A stretch of DNA of 59,475 nt from RGIG3102 sp045633415 (GTDB lineage: Bacteria; Bacillota; Clostridia; Oscillospirales; Ruminococcaceae): contig JAZQYH010000034.1 of assembly GCA_045633415.1 (NCBI GenBank), forward strand, positions 1 through 59,475, in the 5' to 3' direction. The position numbers and the translations under genes were made by a program. Under the pieces are notes generated by a model. The model was not told the DNA's origin. It ran no database searches and saw nothing but the letters and a program-made list of their open reading frames with translations. Positions 17,021 to 25,090 of the stretch are shown one piece after another; positions within the stretch are counted from its first letter, which is position 1, and every line of letters starts with the position of its first letter.

Positions 17021-17038
17021 ATAGTGTAGATACACTAT
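17021..17038. promoter_or_regulatory. Operator-like dyad at the start of the pentapeptide-repeat gene
   Basis: ATAGTGTA-GA-TACACTAT is a perfect 8-base inverted repeat with a 2-base centre, ending one base before the Shine-Dalgarno GGAGGG. A repressor bound here would block transcription or ribosome loading. No matching regulator gene is adjacent. Confidence 0.55.
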
Positions 17039-17048
17039 GGAGGGCGTT

Positions 17049-17648
17049 ATGTCTGAATTACAGAGTTTTGTAAACGAAAAATTTTCCGACCAGGACTGGT
17101 CTGAAAAAGTTCTGGAAAATATAAAATTTGAAAAATGCAGTTTTGTTGGTGTGGATTTTTCAGAAAGTGATTTGGTTGGGATAACATTTGACCGGTGCAA
17201 ATTTGTATCCTGCAAGTTTTCTTCTGCCAATATCAGAAAATGTGCTTTTCTTAACTGTTCTTTCAAATTCTGCGGAATGTTTGGCACCACACTGGACAAC
17301 TGCAAGACAACAGGCAGTTCCTTTTCTGAAATTGAGATGAGCGCTGTAACAGTGAAAGGCGGTAACTGGAGCTATTCCAACCTGCGCTACTGTGATTTCA
17401 GCGGGCAAAAATTAAACGGCATCAACTTTAAAGGTGCAGACCTGCGAAATGCTGAATTTACAAAGGCTGTGATAAGAGACTGTGATTTTTCTGACTGTAT
17501 GCTATCCAACACCAACTTTCACAAGGCTGATATCCGCGGCAACAGGTTCAATTCCTTTGATATTTCCACCACAAACCTGTCCGGCGCAAAAATAGATATC
17601 GATATGGCTATTATCGCCGCAAATATGCTGGGGGCAGAAATATGGTGA
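17049..17648 (+). CDS. Pentapeptide-repeat protein, Qnr-like layout
   Basis: The 199-residue protein consists almost wholly of A(D/N)LXX-type pentapeptide repeats (SESDLVGITF, DRCKFVSCKF, KGADLRNAEF, SNTNFHKADI), which build a right-handed quadrilateral beta helix. The end (TTNLSGAKIDIDMAIIAANM, then LGAEIW) resembles the NLxGxxI...LLxxLGV end of Qnr proteins, and length is close to Qnr (about 218). Qnr and MfpA mimic DNA and protect gyrase from quinolones. Pentapeptide proteins are diverse, so a gyrase role is only a suggestion. GGAGGG at 17039-17044 sets the ATG at 17049; an in-frame ATG at 17037 overlaps it. Confidence 0.75.
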   Translation: MSELQSFVNEKFSDQDWSEKVLENIKFEKCSFVGVDFSESDLVGITFDRCKFVSCKFSSANIRKCAFLNCSFKFCGMFGTTLDNCKTTGSSFSEIEMSAVTVKGGNWSYSNLRYCDFSGQKLNGINFKGADLRNAEFTKAVIRDCDFSDCMLSNTNFHKADIRGNRFNSFDISTTNLSGAKIDIDMAIIAANMLGAEIW

Positions 17649-17660
17649 CACAGTAAAATG

Positions 17661-17688
17661 AAACCGATGGGAAACCATCGGTTTTTGT
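17661..17688 (+). terminator. Intrinsic terminator
   Basis: AAACCGATGG (17661-17670) pairs with CCATCGGTTT (17675-17684), then a T run. Confidence 0.88.
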
Positions 17689-17773
17689 TATGTATGCCTT
17701 TATTTTAATTGCACTGCAGGCAAATAAGGGATATAATTGGAGTATAAATAAATCTGAACACAGGAATATGACT

Positions 17774-19420
17774 ATGGGATTATTTGGCAATAACGACAGA
17801 AAAAACAGGAAACTGTATGAAGAAGCCCTCAGCTACTATAAAAAAGGCAGTACTGTAAGGGCCCTGCGAATTATTATGAACCCTGCGGCTGACGGCTTTG
17901 CCCCGGCACAGCATCTGATGGGTTTATTGCGGATAGAAAGAGAACTGTATTCTGACGCCGAATACTGGCTGACCAATGCAATAAAAAACGGCCGCAAAGA
18001 GGCGCAGGCCGACCTGGACTATCTGCACAATGAAGTGCTGAAAAAGAAAGAAGAGCCTGCTGTGGCAAAATCTGAAGAAAAAGCAGCTGAACAGCAGAAG
18101 CCACAGAAAACCGAAGAACAGCTGCGCGCTGAAATAGAGGCAGAACTGAGAGCCAGAATGGAAGCCGAGCTGAAAGCAAAAATAGAGGCAGAGCTGGCTG
18201 AAAAGCTGGAAAAAGAAAAACAGCAGAAAGCAAAAATGCAGGAAAATGCACAGACCGTTGTGGTGGAAGCACGAAACCTGTGTGCCAAAGGCGATATAGA
18301 TTTAGCAGAAAAAATGCTGGCAGAACTGCTGGCAGAGATGCCGGATTTCCGCAATGCACAGCTGCTGATGGCAGAAATACAGGATGTGAAAGCCTGGGAA
18401 AAAGAAAAAGCCGAAAAAGAAGCACTGGAAAGAGAACAGGCTGAAAAAGAAAGACTGAAGGCAGAACTGCGCGCCAAAGTGGAAGCCAAAGTAAAAGCTG
18501 AAATGGAAGCAGAAGCAAAGGCTAAAGCAGAAGCAAGAGCTAAAGCCGAAGCAGAAGCAAGAGCTAAAGCCGAATCAGAAGCAAGAGCTAAAGCTGAAGC
18601 GGACGCAAAGGCTAAAGCAGAAGCAGAGGCAAGAGCTAAAGCCGAAGCTGAAGCAAAGGCTGAAGCTGAAACAAACACCGATACTGTATTTACACCACAA
18701 CGTCTGAAATATATGGAAGCTGTGGCAGAGCAGGGCAGAGAAAAACAGCGTATGCTGAAAGAAGAATACATCGACCGCTGGAAAGATGACCTGGACAGAA
18801 TAGAACAGCTGTACAGAAACGGCGACTATCAACACGCATACCTTCAGGCATATGATTACAAGGAAGCATCTGCAAGGGCAATAAATATGCTGGGTGCAAT
18901 GGAGATGACAGGCCGCGGGACAAAAAAAGATATTGTGAAAGCAAGGGAAAATTTCAGATTTGCCAGTCGTCTTGGCTATATGCCTGCAAGATACAACGAA
19001 GCCATGATGATTCTGCAGGTAGATGGTGATGAAGAAGAAGCATTTTCCCTTCTGGAACATCTGGCAGACGAAGGTTGTGTGGCCGCAATGCTGCAAGCGG
19101 GCAAAATGTATATTGAAGGCATAGGTGTAGATGAAAACGAACAGGAAGGCTGGTTCTGGCTGTGTGTGGCCGCATTAAACGGCCATATGGAAACTGCCAG
19201 AAAAATAGTAGAACTGTTTTTTGAACAGCCTGAAAAAATTCTTATACTGCGCTTTTATCTGGACCAACTGTGTATTGCAGGTGATATAGAACTGACAAAA
19301 ATAATAGCACGTCTGTTTATGGAAGGTATTCCAGGCAAAATGATGTCTAATACAAACCATCTGCGCCGTTATCGTGATATTCTTAAAAATCGGGGCTACA
19401 GTCTGGAAGATTTAAGATAA
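17774..19420 (+). CDS. Sel1/TPR protein with a TolA-like Ala/Glu/Lys coiled coil
   Basis: A 548-residue soluble protein in three parts. Residues 1-85 form a TPR-like head (LYEEALSYYKKGSTVRALRI). Residues about 85-305 are a long charged coiled coil, mostly (K/R)AEAEA(R/K)A units, interrupted at about 155-215 by another TPR-like segment. Residues 320-548 carry Sel1-like repeats (MEMTGRGTKKDIVKARENF, MLQAGKMYIEGIGVDENEQE). There is no signal peptide or membrane anchor, so it is cytoplasmic. Sel1/TPR proteins act as scaffolds; the partner is unknown. The second ATG of the pair at 17768/17774 has AGGA at the right distance. The start MGLFG resembles MGLFS of the convergent gene. Confidence 0.7.
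   Translation: MGLFGNNDRKNRKLYEEALSYYKKGSTVRALRIIMNPAADGFAPAQHLMGLLRIERELYSDAEYWLTNAIKNGRKEAQADLDYLHNEVLKKKEEPAVAKSEEKAAEQQKPQKTEEQLRAEIEAELRARMEAELKAKIEAELAEKLEKEKQQKAKMQENAQTVVVEARNLCAKGDIDLAEKMLAELLAEMPDFRNAQLLMAEIQDVKAWEKEKAEKEALEREQAEKERLKAELRAKVEAKVKAEMEAEAKAKAEARAKAEAEARAKAESEARAKAEADAKAKAEAEARAKAEAEAKAEAETNTDTVFTPQRLKYMEAVAEQGREKQRMLKEEYIDRWKDDLDRIEQLYRNGDYQHAYLQAYDYKEASARAINMLGAMEMTGRGTKKDIVKARENFRFASRLGYMPARYNEAMMILQVDGDEEEAFSLLEHLADEGCVAAMLQAGKMYIEGIGVDENEQEGWFWLCVAALNGHMETARKIVELFFEQPEKILILRFYLDQLCIAGDIELTKIIARLFMEGIPGKMMSNTNHLRRYRDILKNRGYSLEDLR
18505..18672 (+). repeat. In-frame DNA repeat encoding the Ala/Lys/Glu coiled coil
   Basis: About nine imperfect copies of an 18-base unit related to GCAAGAGCTAAAGCCGAA, coding for ARAKAE-type hexapeptides. 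Copies differ mainly at third positions. Such arrays change length readily by slippage or recombination. Confidence 0.75.
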
Positions 19421-19423
19421 TAA

Positions 19424-19456
19424 AAAATCCACTCCTTTTGGAGTGGATTTTCTTTT
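19424..19456. terminator. Bidirectional terminator
   Basis: AAAATCCACTCC (19424-19435) pairs with GGAGTGGATTTT (19440-19451). It separates convergent genes. Confidence 0.9.
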
Positions 19457-20731
19457 TTATAGTTCAGGTTCAAACAGAACGCTTTTTGCAGCTTTTGTTC
19501 GCATTTTCAGGTCATTTGCCCTGTCCTGTGTTTTGTAAACGTGGCTTAAAGTAAATTCGCCACCCAAAGTATTGTCTTTATAGATACTTTCAGGGAAACC
19601 GTAGCGTCGCATCATTCTTGCATAGCCTGCTGTGGCCAGTCTGTGCTGTGTAAGTGACCCTGTTGTACTGCATGTGACAAGCTGGCCTTTGCTGTCATAA
19701 GCTATAACGCCCTTAAATGCAGGCAGGCTGTCCGGGAAAACATGATCATCCAGCATAAATGCCGCCAGACCTATATCTGCAAACATATGCTGTATGCAGG
19801 AATCAGCCAGAAGGTCTTTTCTCTGGTTTTTGTATATTTCTTTTTTCAGGCTACTGCCCAGCAGAGAGTCAAACCGGTTTATCAGTTTGCTGGCGCTATC
19901 ATTAAAAACATCTCCTGTTGCTTCTTTCTTCAATATTTCGTCTATAACACAGGCAGGTGTAACATCCACTGCATTTCGCATAACGTCTTTGCCGCCGCCA
20001 CCTTTTGCAGCCTTTTCATAATACTGTGCAGGGGTCAGGTTGTATTTTTTCAGTATGCCGGACACAGTTTCAGGTGCGCCTTCAGGCAGACAGCCGAACT
20101 CTGCTTCATAAAAAGCAGGCCAGTCGTGTTCCAGATATTCCAGCACGGCTGTAGTACCCAGATATTCAGGTATAAACTGGCCCTGTCTTATGCACTGGTC
20201 CATTTCTTTTTCTGCCGCCTGTGCCATAATGCCTGTAATATATTCATAGCTGTCCGGGAACAAAGTCAGATATGTACATACAGTCCCCAGTTTATTCTGT
20301 GGAGTGACTTCACGTGGCCAGGTCAGAAATTGTTCTGCCGCTTTTTTGTAAATCTGCAGGCCCAGGGCTTTGTTTTTTATGGTTTCAGGGTTAATATATT
20401 TTTCAAAATAGCGAGAGTCAGGGCTGATGCCATAATATATCATCAGGTAGGATACACCCAGTGCATCACTGATGGTATCCAGGTCCATTCTTCCGCCCTT
20501 CTGAAAATATTTTATCACTATATCATAGAAATCCGCCCTTTCGATGTAGCCTTCTCTTATATCGCTTTTTGTAGGCTGGAGTGTGGAATAGGTGCGGTAA
20601 ACCGTCACCATATTTTCCAGTATATTCACATCGTCAGGCAGTGGGTAACCTTTTACAAATTCCATATACTGAATTGTCTTACCCTTAAGTTTTATTGTTT
20701 TCATTTTTGGTTTGCTTGAAAACAGTCCCAT
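19457..20731 (-). CDS. Uncharacterised 424-residue soluble protein
   Basis: I do not recognise this family. The protein is soluble with no signal peptide or obvious membrane segment. It begins MGLFSSKPKMKTIKLKGK and appears mainly alpha-helical. Features that can be seen are a Gly-rich turn (KAAKGGGGKDVM), a conserved-looking C-terminal block (GSLTQHRLATAGYARMMRRY) and no recognisable nucleotide-binding or metal motif. GGAG precedes the ATG. It converges on the TolA-like/Sel1 gene, which shares the MGLF start, and is followed in the same direction by nothing until the terminator. The adjacent upstream gene on the same strand (jag side) encodes a two-TM protein. Confidence 0.55.
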   Translation of the reverse strand: MGLFSSKPKMKTIKLKGKTIQYMEFVKGYPLPDDVNILENMVTVYRTYSTLQPTKSDIREGYIERADFYDIVIKYFQKGGRMDLDTISDALGVSYLMIYYGISPDSRYFEKYINPETIKNKALGLQIYKKAAEQFLTWPREVTPQNKLGTVCTYLTLFPDSYEYITGIMAQAAEKEMDQCIRQGQFIPEYLGTTAVLEYLEHDWPAFYEAEFGCLPEGAPETVSGILKKYNLTPAQYYEKAAKGGGGKDVMRNAVDVTPACVIDEILKKEATGDVFNDSASKLINRFDSLLGSSLKKEIYKNQRKDLLADSCIQHMFADIGLAAFMLDDHVFPDSLPAFKGVIAYDSKGQLVTCSTTGSLTQHRLATAGYARMMRRYGFPESIYKDNTLGGEFTLSHVYKTQDRANDLKMRTKAAKSVLFEPEL

Positions 20732-20821
20732 AATAATCTCCGTAAAATTTATTTATAAAATAATTATATATCAAACAATTAAAAAATCAATTGCCCTGTG
20801 CTATTATAAAACATAGAAATA

Positions 20822-20850
20822 AAAGGACAGCTTATGCTGTCCTTTCCTTT
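20822..20850 (-). terminator. Intrinsic terminator of the two-TM protein gene
   Basis: AAAGGACAGC (20822-20831) pairs with GCTGTCCTTT (20836-20845) just beyond the stop codon of the minus-strand gene. Confidence 0.8.
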
Positions 20851-20852
20851 TA

Positions 20853-21710
20853 TTAAATTTTTTCGCCGTATTTCAACTGTGCCAGACCTTTTGCCAGTAC
20901 ATTACCACCACGTACAAGGGCAGGGCGTACAGTTTTTGTTTCTTCACCTTCAAGGAAGTCAAAGTATTTTTCGTTTCCTTTGATGTAGTTTACCATCATA
21001 ACATCCTGTTTTGCCAGATATCTTTCAACTTCGTCCAGCTGTTCCAGTGCAAAGTCTGCTTCGCCAGAGAGTTTTGCCTCCATAAGATAGGAGAACAGCT
21101 GTGCTTCATCTTCGTTGATAGCGCTTTCCATCATCTGATTGTGTACAGCCATAGCTTTTTTATCTTTTTCCAGCATAGCATCGATATTTTTAACCACATC
21201 TTCAAGACGTTTTACAATATCTTCAGGGTCAACTGAAATTTCTACTGTTGCTTTGGATTTTACTTTTCTGCGGAAGAACAGCATAAAGCCAGCTATCAGA
21301 ATAAGCAAGCTGCCGCCAGCCATAGCAATAAGGAAATTCTGCATTTTTTCAAGGCTTACGTTGTACATGAACATGTAGTAGCCCACAGCACCAAAAATCA
21401 AAGTAAGACCTAAAAGCAGGGTAATAAAGCCAGGCATAAGGCTTTTCTTTTTAACAGGCTTTGCCTGTGCATCTTCCCACATTTTATATTTACTTACACT
21501 TTCCAGCAATGTAAATGAAATTTTGGACATATTTATGTAATCTGCCAGTTTTTCTTCCATACCATTGTTTTCTGGTTTGCTGAGGTACTGATACTGCATT
21601 GTTTCAAATGCTTCACTGATTACACTGCCTGTTTCATAAAGGCTTTTTGATTCACGTATGCGCAATACAAGATTATCTTTTCTGGATTTATATATTTCAA
21701 ACAAAGTCAT
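20853..21710 (-). CDS. Uncharacterised two-TM membrane protein with helical domains
   Basis: A 285-residue protein. Residues 1-90 are helical and charged, and two membrane segments follow at about 98-119 and 128-150 (FITLLLGLTLIFGAVGYYMF and LIAMAGGSLLILIAGFMLFF). The C-terminal 130 residues are helical, with heptad-like spacing (EDIVKRLEDVVKNIDAMLEK). Both ends should face the cytoplasm. No family was recognised. AGGGAG lies eight bases before the chosen ATG; an upstream in-frame start would add 21 hydrophobic residues without a ribosome binding site. The gene has a long leader, about 250 bases, containing the structured element at 21830-21947. Confidence 0.55.
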   Translation of the reverse strand: MTLFEIYKSRKDNLVLRIRESKSLYETGSVISEAFETMQYQYLSKPENNGMEEKLADYINMSKISFTLLESVSKYKMWEDAQAKPVKKKSLMPGFITLLLGLTLIFGAVGYYMFMYNVSLEKMQNFLIAMAGGSLLILIAGFMLFFRRKVKSKATVEISVDPEDIVKRLEDVVKNIDAMLEKDKKAMAVHNQMMESAINEDEAQLFSYLMEAKLSGEADFALEQLDEVERYLAKQDVMMVNYIKGNEKYFDFLEGEETKTVRPALVRGGNVLAKGLAQLKYGEKI

Positions 21711-21829
21711 AAATATGTCTCCCTTTATGCTGATATTTAATTTAAATATAAACCAAATAGCCGTAATGTGCAAGAAATTTAACAGAATTTTGTAGAAATA
21801 TAGATATTTTTATTTTATTTACTGTCTGA

Positions 21830-21947
21830 AAGCTGTTTATTGCCCAAAATACAGGGCATAAACAGCTTTAATTGTATTTATCCGGATTGTTTGTCCGTTT
21901 TGGGTCAGATATCCTTCAGCGGAAAATTTAAGGGAGACAGGGCAATA
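21830..21947. other. Possible structured RNA with competing pairings
   Basis: AAGCTGTTTATTGCCC (21830-21845) pairs with GGGCATAAACAGCTT (21854-21868) to form a long hairpin with one bulge. Its GCCC side can instead pair with TTTTGGG (21898-21904) or GGGCAATA (21940-21947). On the minus strand this would be the leader of the two-TM protein gene. On the plus strand it would be an RNA of about 180 bases ending at the hairpin 21964-21992. No known riboswitch family was recognised. Confidence 0.4.
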
Positions 21948-21963
21948 CCCATATATAAAAAAG

Positions 21964-21992
21964 AAAAGGAGTACCATAAGGTACTCCTTTTT
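21964..21992. terminator. Terminator of the rpmH-jag operon
   Basis: AAAAGGAGTACC (21964-21975) pairs with GGTACTCCTTTT (21980-21991). It lies just beyond the jag stop codon on the minus strand, and T runs exist in both directions. Confidence 0.88.
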
Positions 21993-22006
21993 ATTCAAAC
22001 TAAAAA

Positions 22007-23011
22007 TTACAGTTCGATTTTAGAGTAAAGACCAAAGCTGGATTCATCAATCAGCTTTTCTTCTCTGGTTTTCTGTGCCTGAGGTGCTGGTTTTTCTCTT
22101 CTCTGTCTGTTCTTTTTGTCGTAAGGTTTTTTGCCACCTTTTTTATCATTGTTACGTGGTTTTGGATTTGTGGAATAAACCATTACACGACGGCTGTTGC
22201 CTTCGCCTTTGGATTCACTCTTAACGCCTTCAATCTGGGAGATTGCTGCGTGAATGATGCGGCGGTCGTATGGATTCATTGGTTCAAAACCAAATGGACG
22301 ACCTGTTTTCAGTACTTTAGCTGCTGCTTTTTTAGCAGATGCTTCAAGGTCTTTTTCACGTTTCTGACGGTAGTCAGCCACGTCAACACTGATTTTTTCA
22401 AAGCTGTCATCAGAGCGGTTTGCTGCAAGGCCTGTCAGGTAGGAAAGAGCTTCCATTGTTTCGCCTTTTCTGCCGATAAGGGCACCAGCATCGTCACCAC
22501 TGATTTTAATAACATAGCCTGTTTCTGTTTTTACAGGTGTAAGAGTGTAGTTGCCTTTGTGGAACTGGCCAATAACGCTTTCAAGGAATTCCATAGCGTA
22601 TTTAGCTTTGTCAGACAGCTGGTCATAGGAAACTGGTGTTTCTTCCACTGTTTCAACTACTGGAGCTGTTTCAACTTTAACTTCTTTTACTTCCTGTTTT
22701 GGTTCAGCTTTAGCAGGTTTTTCCTGTTTTGGCTGTTTTTCTTTTTTGTTTTCTTTTTTAGGCTGTTCCTTTTTAGCTTTTGGAGCCTGTGGTTTTTCAG
22801 CCTCTTTTTTATCTGCAAAGATATCCTTTACGCTGAACTCTTCTTCCAGCTCGCTTACTTTAACTTTTGCTGGAATTTTTTTGAAGAAGAATTTTCTTTC
22901 AGGGTACTGGAGAACTTCACAAGTTACTTTTTCTCTAGGCAAACCCAGTTCAGCCAGTGCAAGAGCGATGGCTTCATCAACTGTGGCAGCTGTTTTAATA
23001 ACTTCTCTCAT
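22007..23011 (-). CDS. jag: RNA-binding protein Jag/KhpB (SpoIIIJ-associated)
   Basis: A 334-residue protein. The Jag-N domain is at residues 1-55 (TAATVDEAIALALAELGL). A long Lys/Glu/Pro-rich linker follows at about 60-135. A KH domain has the GxxG loop in ALIGRKGETMEALSYL (about 180-195), and an R3H domain covers about 210-275. An extra basic tail rich in Lys, Asn and Arg runs to the end. KhpB binds RNA, usually as a partner of KhpA, and affects cell division and wall growth in other Firmicutes. It follows yidC by three bases on the same strand. The linker and basic tail are longer than in Bacillus Jag. Confidence 0.93.
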   Translation of the reverse strand: MREVIKTAATVDEAIALALAELGLPREKVTCEVLQYPERKFFFKKIPAKVKVSELEEEFSVKDIFADKKEAEKPQAPKAKKEQPKKENKKEKQPKQEKPAKAEPKQEVKEVKVETAPVVETVEETPVSYDQLSDKAKYAMEFLESVIGQFHKGNYTLTPVKTETGYVIKISGDDAGALIGRKGETMEALSYLTGLAANRSDDSFEKISVDVADYRQKREKDLEASAKKAAAKVLKTGRPFGFEPMNPYDRRIIHAAISQIEGVKSESKGEGNSRRVMVYSTNPKPRNNDKKGGKKPYDKKNRQRREKPAPQAQKTREEKLIDESSFGLYSKIEL

Positions 23012-23014
23012 TGA

Positions 23015-24049
23015 TTAATCACCATATTTTTCTTTGTCCAGAGCACGTGCTCTTTCCAGACGCTGTCTTACTTTTTCTGCTTCGTCTTTGTCTTCGATTG
23101 TTTCTTCTTCGTATTTGTCGCCTTTAACAGTTTTCTGTTTTTCTCTTCTCTGTTTTTCCAGTTCTTTTCTCTGGCGTTTAGCTTCCATTACTTCTTCTTC
23201 AATCTTTGCTTTTTCTTTTTCAGGATTTATGAATTTGTGCAGGATAGCTTCCTGGATGATAGCAAATACGCTGGAGAAAATCCAGTAGATAGAAACACCA
23301 GCTGGAATTACGAATGAGAAGTACAGGAACATACCTGTGGAGAAAATCAGCATTGTTTTTGTCTGGTTATTCATCTGCTGACCATTAAGTTTCTGTGACA
23401 GGTACTGCTGAAGCACCATGGAAGTTACAGAGAACAGTGGGATAAGAAGCATCATGTTAAATACTTTCAGGCTTGGTGTAGCTGTAAGGTCCATACCAAG
23501 GAATGTGAAGTCGAATGCCTGAATGTTGGAGATAACTTCTGCTGACAGATGTTCTGTAAATGCAGATGGCTGCATCTGGATAGCTTTGATAATATCTGTC
23601 TGTGGTGTGTATTTGGACAGGCTTTCTACAATGCCTTCTGCAATTGTCCACAGAGCACCTGGTGCTTTGGAATCACCAATAAGTTCTGCTGGAACTTTCA
23701 GCATGTAGCGAAGTGGTTTGTAGATAACATCAATCAGACCGAACAGGATAGGCATCTGAATAGCCATTGGCAGACAGCCGCTTGTCATTGAGAAGCCGTG
23801 TTCACGCTGAAGACGAGCAAGTTCTTCCTGCTGTTTAGCTGGGTCGTTAGCGTATTTTTTCTGAATGTTGTTGATCAGTGGCTGGAAAGCATTCATTCTG
23901 ATCATGGATTTTTTCTGGTTTACTGTCAGTGGCAGCATAATCATCTTTGTTACAAATGTGAAGATGATAAGTGTGATACCATAGTTACCTACGAATTCGT
24001 AGATTCTGCTCATAATCCAGCCAAGTGGGATTGAAATAATCTGTAACAT
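23015..24049 (-). CDS. yidC: Membrane protein insertase YidC (OxaA/SpoIIIJ type)
   Basis: YidC inserts and folds membrane proteins, alone or with SecYEG. The 344-residue Gram-positive form lacks the large periplasmic domain. Five membrane segments are expected: TM1 is near residues 10-35 and is followed by a cytoplasmic helical hairpin (AFQPLINNIQKKYANDPAKQ). The later segments include CLPMAIQMPILFGLIDVIY and SVTSMVLQQYLSQKL. The C-terminus is a charged tail. The ATG with GGAGG ten bases upstream was chosen; an in-frame ATG eight codons earlier is less likely. The N-terminus lacks the lipobox seen in Bacillus YidC proteins. Confidence 0.95.
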   Translation of the reverse strand: MLQIISIPLGWIMSRIYEFVGNYGITLIIFTFVTKMIMLPLTVNQKKSMIRMNAFQPLINNIQKKYANDPAKQQEELARLQREHGFSMTSGCLPMAIQMPILFGLIDVIYKPLRYMLKVPAELIGDSKAPGALWTIAEGIVESLSKYTPQTDIIKAIQMQPSAFTEHLSAEVISNIQAFDFTFLGMDLTATPSLKVFNMMLLIPLFSVTSMVLQQYLSQKLNGQQMNNQTKTMLIFSTGMFLYFSFVIPAGVSIYWIFSSVFAIIQEAILHKFINPEKEKAKIEEEVMEAKRQRKELEKQRREKQKTVKGDKYEEETIEDKDEAEKVRQRLERARALDKEKYGD

Positions 24050-24073
24050 TTTAAATTTTCCTCCAAAGCCCAT

Positions 24074-24322
24074 TTAATGGGTCTTGTTCTTGTTTGTCCA
24101 CATACCTTTTGGCGGGACAGGGTCGTAGCCACCTCTTGCCCATGGGTTGCAGCGCAGAATACGCCATGTACCCAGCAGTAACCCCTTGATTACTCCGTGG
24201 ATGTCTATGGCCTGCATCATATATTCACTGCAGGTGGGCCAATAGCGGCAGTTGTCGCCCAGGTGGGGAGATATGTATTTTTTGTATAGCTTAACCGGGA
24301 AAATAAAAATTTTCTTAAGCAT
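24074..24322 (-). CDS. yidD: Membrane protein insertion efficiency factor YidD
   Basis: An 82-residue protein with the family signature CRYWPTCSEYMMQAI, then GTWRILRCNPWARGGYDPVP. YidD is a small membrane-associated protein that assists YidC. It overlaps rnpA by eight bases and precedes yidC, the conserved order. Confidence 0.96.
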   Translation of the reverse strand: MLKKIFIFPVKLYKKYISPHLGDNCRYWPTCSEYMMQAIDIHGVIKGLLLGTWRILRCNPWARGGYDPVPPKGMWTNKNKTH

Positions 24323-24650
24323 GGATGACTCCCGCTTCTCTGAGCCGTTTTTCTATCAGAGGCGCTACTTCGTAGCTTTTTGCCTTTGCAGTTTTACTGC
24401 GGGCAACAAGAATAATGTCATAATTCTGAGACATATCCAGATTAAGGCTGCGCAACGCTTCACGGATAACACGGCGTGCACGGTTTCTTTTAACTGCACA
24501 GCCCACTTTTTTGCTGGCTGTGATACCTATTCTTGTATGACCATATCTGTTTTTCAGTACATAGCTGACAAACAGTGGTGTTACACAAGATGTGCCTTTG
24601 CGATAACCTCTGATAAATTCTGTGTTTTTGTTGATTGCTTTAAATTTCAT
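24315..24650 (-). CDS. rnpA: Ribonuclease P protein component
   Basis: RnpA is the protein subunit of RNase P, which removes 5' leaders from tRNA precursors. At 111 residues it is of family length and contains the RNR motif in KKVGCAVKRNRARRVIREA, which contacts the RNA subunit and metal ions. It follows rpmH after a hairpin and overlaps yidD, as in nearly all bacteria. Confidence 0.96.
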   Translation of the reverse strand: MKFKAINKNTEFIRGYRKGTSCVTPLFVSYVLKNRYGHTRIGITASKKVGCAVKRNRARRVIREALRSLNLDMSQNYDIILVARSKTAKAKSYEVAPLIEKRLREAGVIHA

Positions 24651-24724
24651 CTTTTACCTTTTCTTTCCGAAAAGTGTGTAGAAGTGTTCCCCTTTTTGTC
24701 AAAATAATTACAAATAGAAATAAA

Positions 24725-24741
24725 GGCCACTTATAGTGGCC
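24725..24741 (-). terminator. Weak hairpin between rpmH and rnpA (attenuator candidate)
   Basis: GGCCAC (24725-24730) pairs with GTGGCC (24736-24741); on the minus strand it is followed by TTTATTTC. A weak terminator here would make L34 in excess over RnpA, as is known for rpmH-rnpA operons elsewhere. Confidence 0.5.
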
Positions 24742-24786
24742 CGGTTCATTTATTTAACAAAAATAAGAGAACAAACAAAGGCTAAA

Positions 24787-24921
24787 TTAAACGGAAAGTT
24801 TAGCTCTGCCTTTTGATCTTCTGCTAGCGATTACTTTTCTGCCGTTTTTTGTAGCCATTCTGCCGAGAAAACCATGTACTTTAGATCTGGATCTTTTCTT
24901 TGGCTGATAAGTTCTTTTCAT
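24787..24921 (-). CDS. rpmH: 50S ribosomal protein L34
   Basis: A 44-residue protein beginning MKRTYQPKKRSRSKVHGFL and ending KGRAKLSV, which is the L34 sequence with only minor changes. AGGAGG lies nine bases ahead of the ATG. It is the first gene of the leftward operon from the origin and marks the left side of oriC, as in most bacteria. Confidence 0.97.
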   Translation of the reverse strand: MKRTYQPKKRSRSKVHGFLGRMATKNGRKVIASRRSKGRAKLSV

Positions 24922-25012
24922 GTTTTTTGTCCTCCTGTTTAGATTTTATATATGCAAACGGGCTGTTCCCGCTGCCAACTTATTAGGTGCAAGCATAGCC
25001 TTGCAATTTAAG

Positions 25013-25042
25013 AGTATATAATAAATACAGGGTAAATGTCAA
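25013..25042 (-). promoter_or_regulatory. Promoter of the rpmH operon
   Basis: On the minus strand: perfect TTGACA (25042-25037), 18-base spacer, TATACT (25018-25013). It gives a leader of about 85 bases ahead of rpmH. Confidence 0.75.
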
Positions 25043-25090
25043 GGGGAAAATATTTATATATCTGGTAAAAAAGGTCGGAATTTAAAGGAA

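Noticed and set aside
18505..18672. Regular short repeats that might suggest a CRISPR array
   Set aside because: The units are in-frame 18-base coding repeats with no spacers. No cas genes are seen anywhere in the window.
19742..20719. A 325-codon plus-strand frame opposite the 424-residue protein gene
   Set aside because: Its product is Cys/Phe/His-rich with no domain pattern. The minus-strand gene has a good ribosome binding site and a terminator.
21840..22028. A 62-codon plus-strand reading frame with TTG start
   Set aside because: It has no ribosome binding site, crosses a terminator hairpin and runs antisense into the end of jag. The underlying sequence is better read as structured RNA.
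22250..23014. A long plus-strand frame (254 codons) opposite jag
   Set aside because: The product is a Phe/Cys-rich artefact of the Lys/Glu-rich jag sequence on the other strand, and it has no ribosome binding site.
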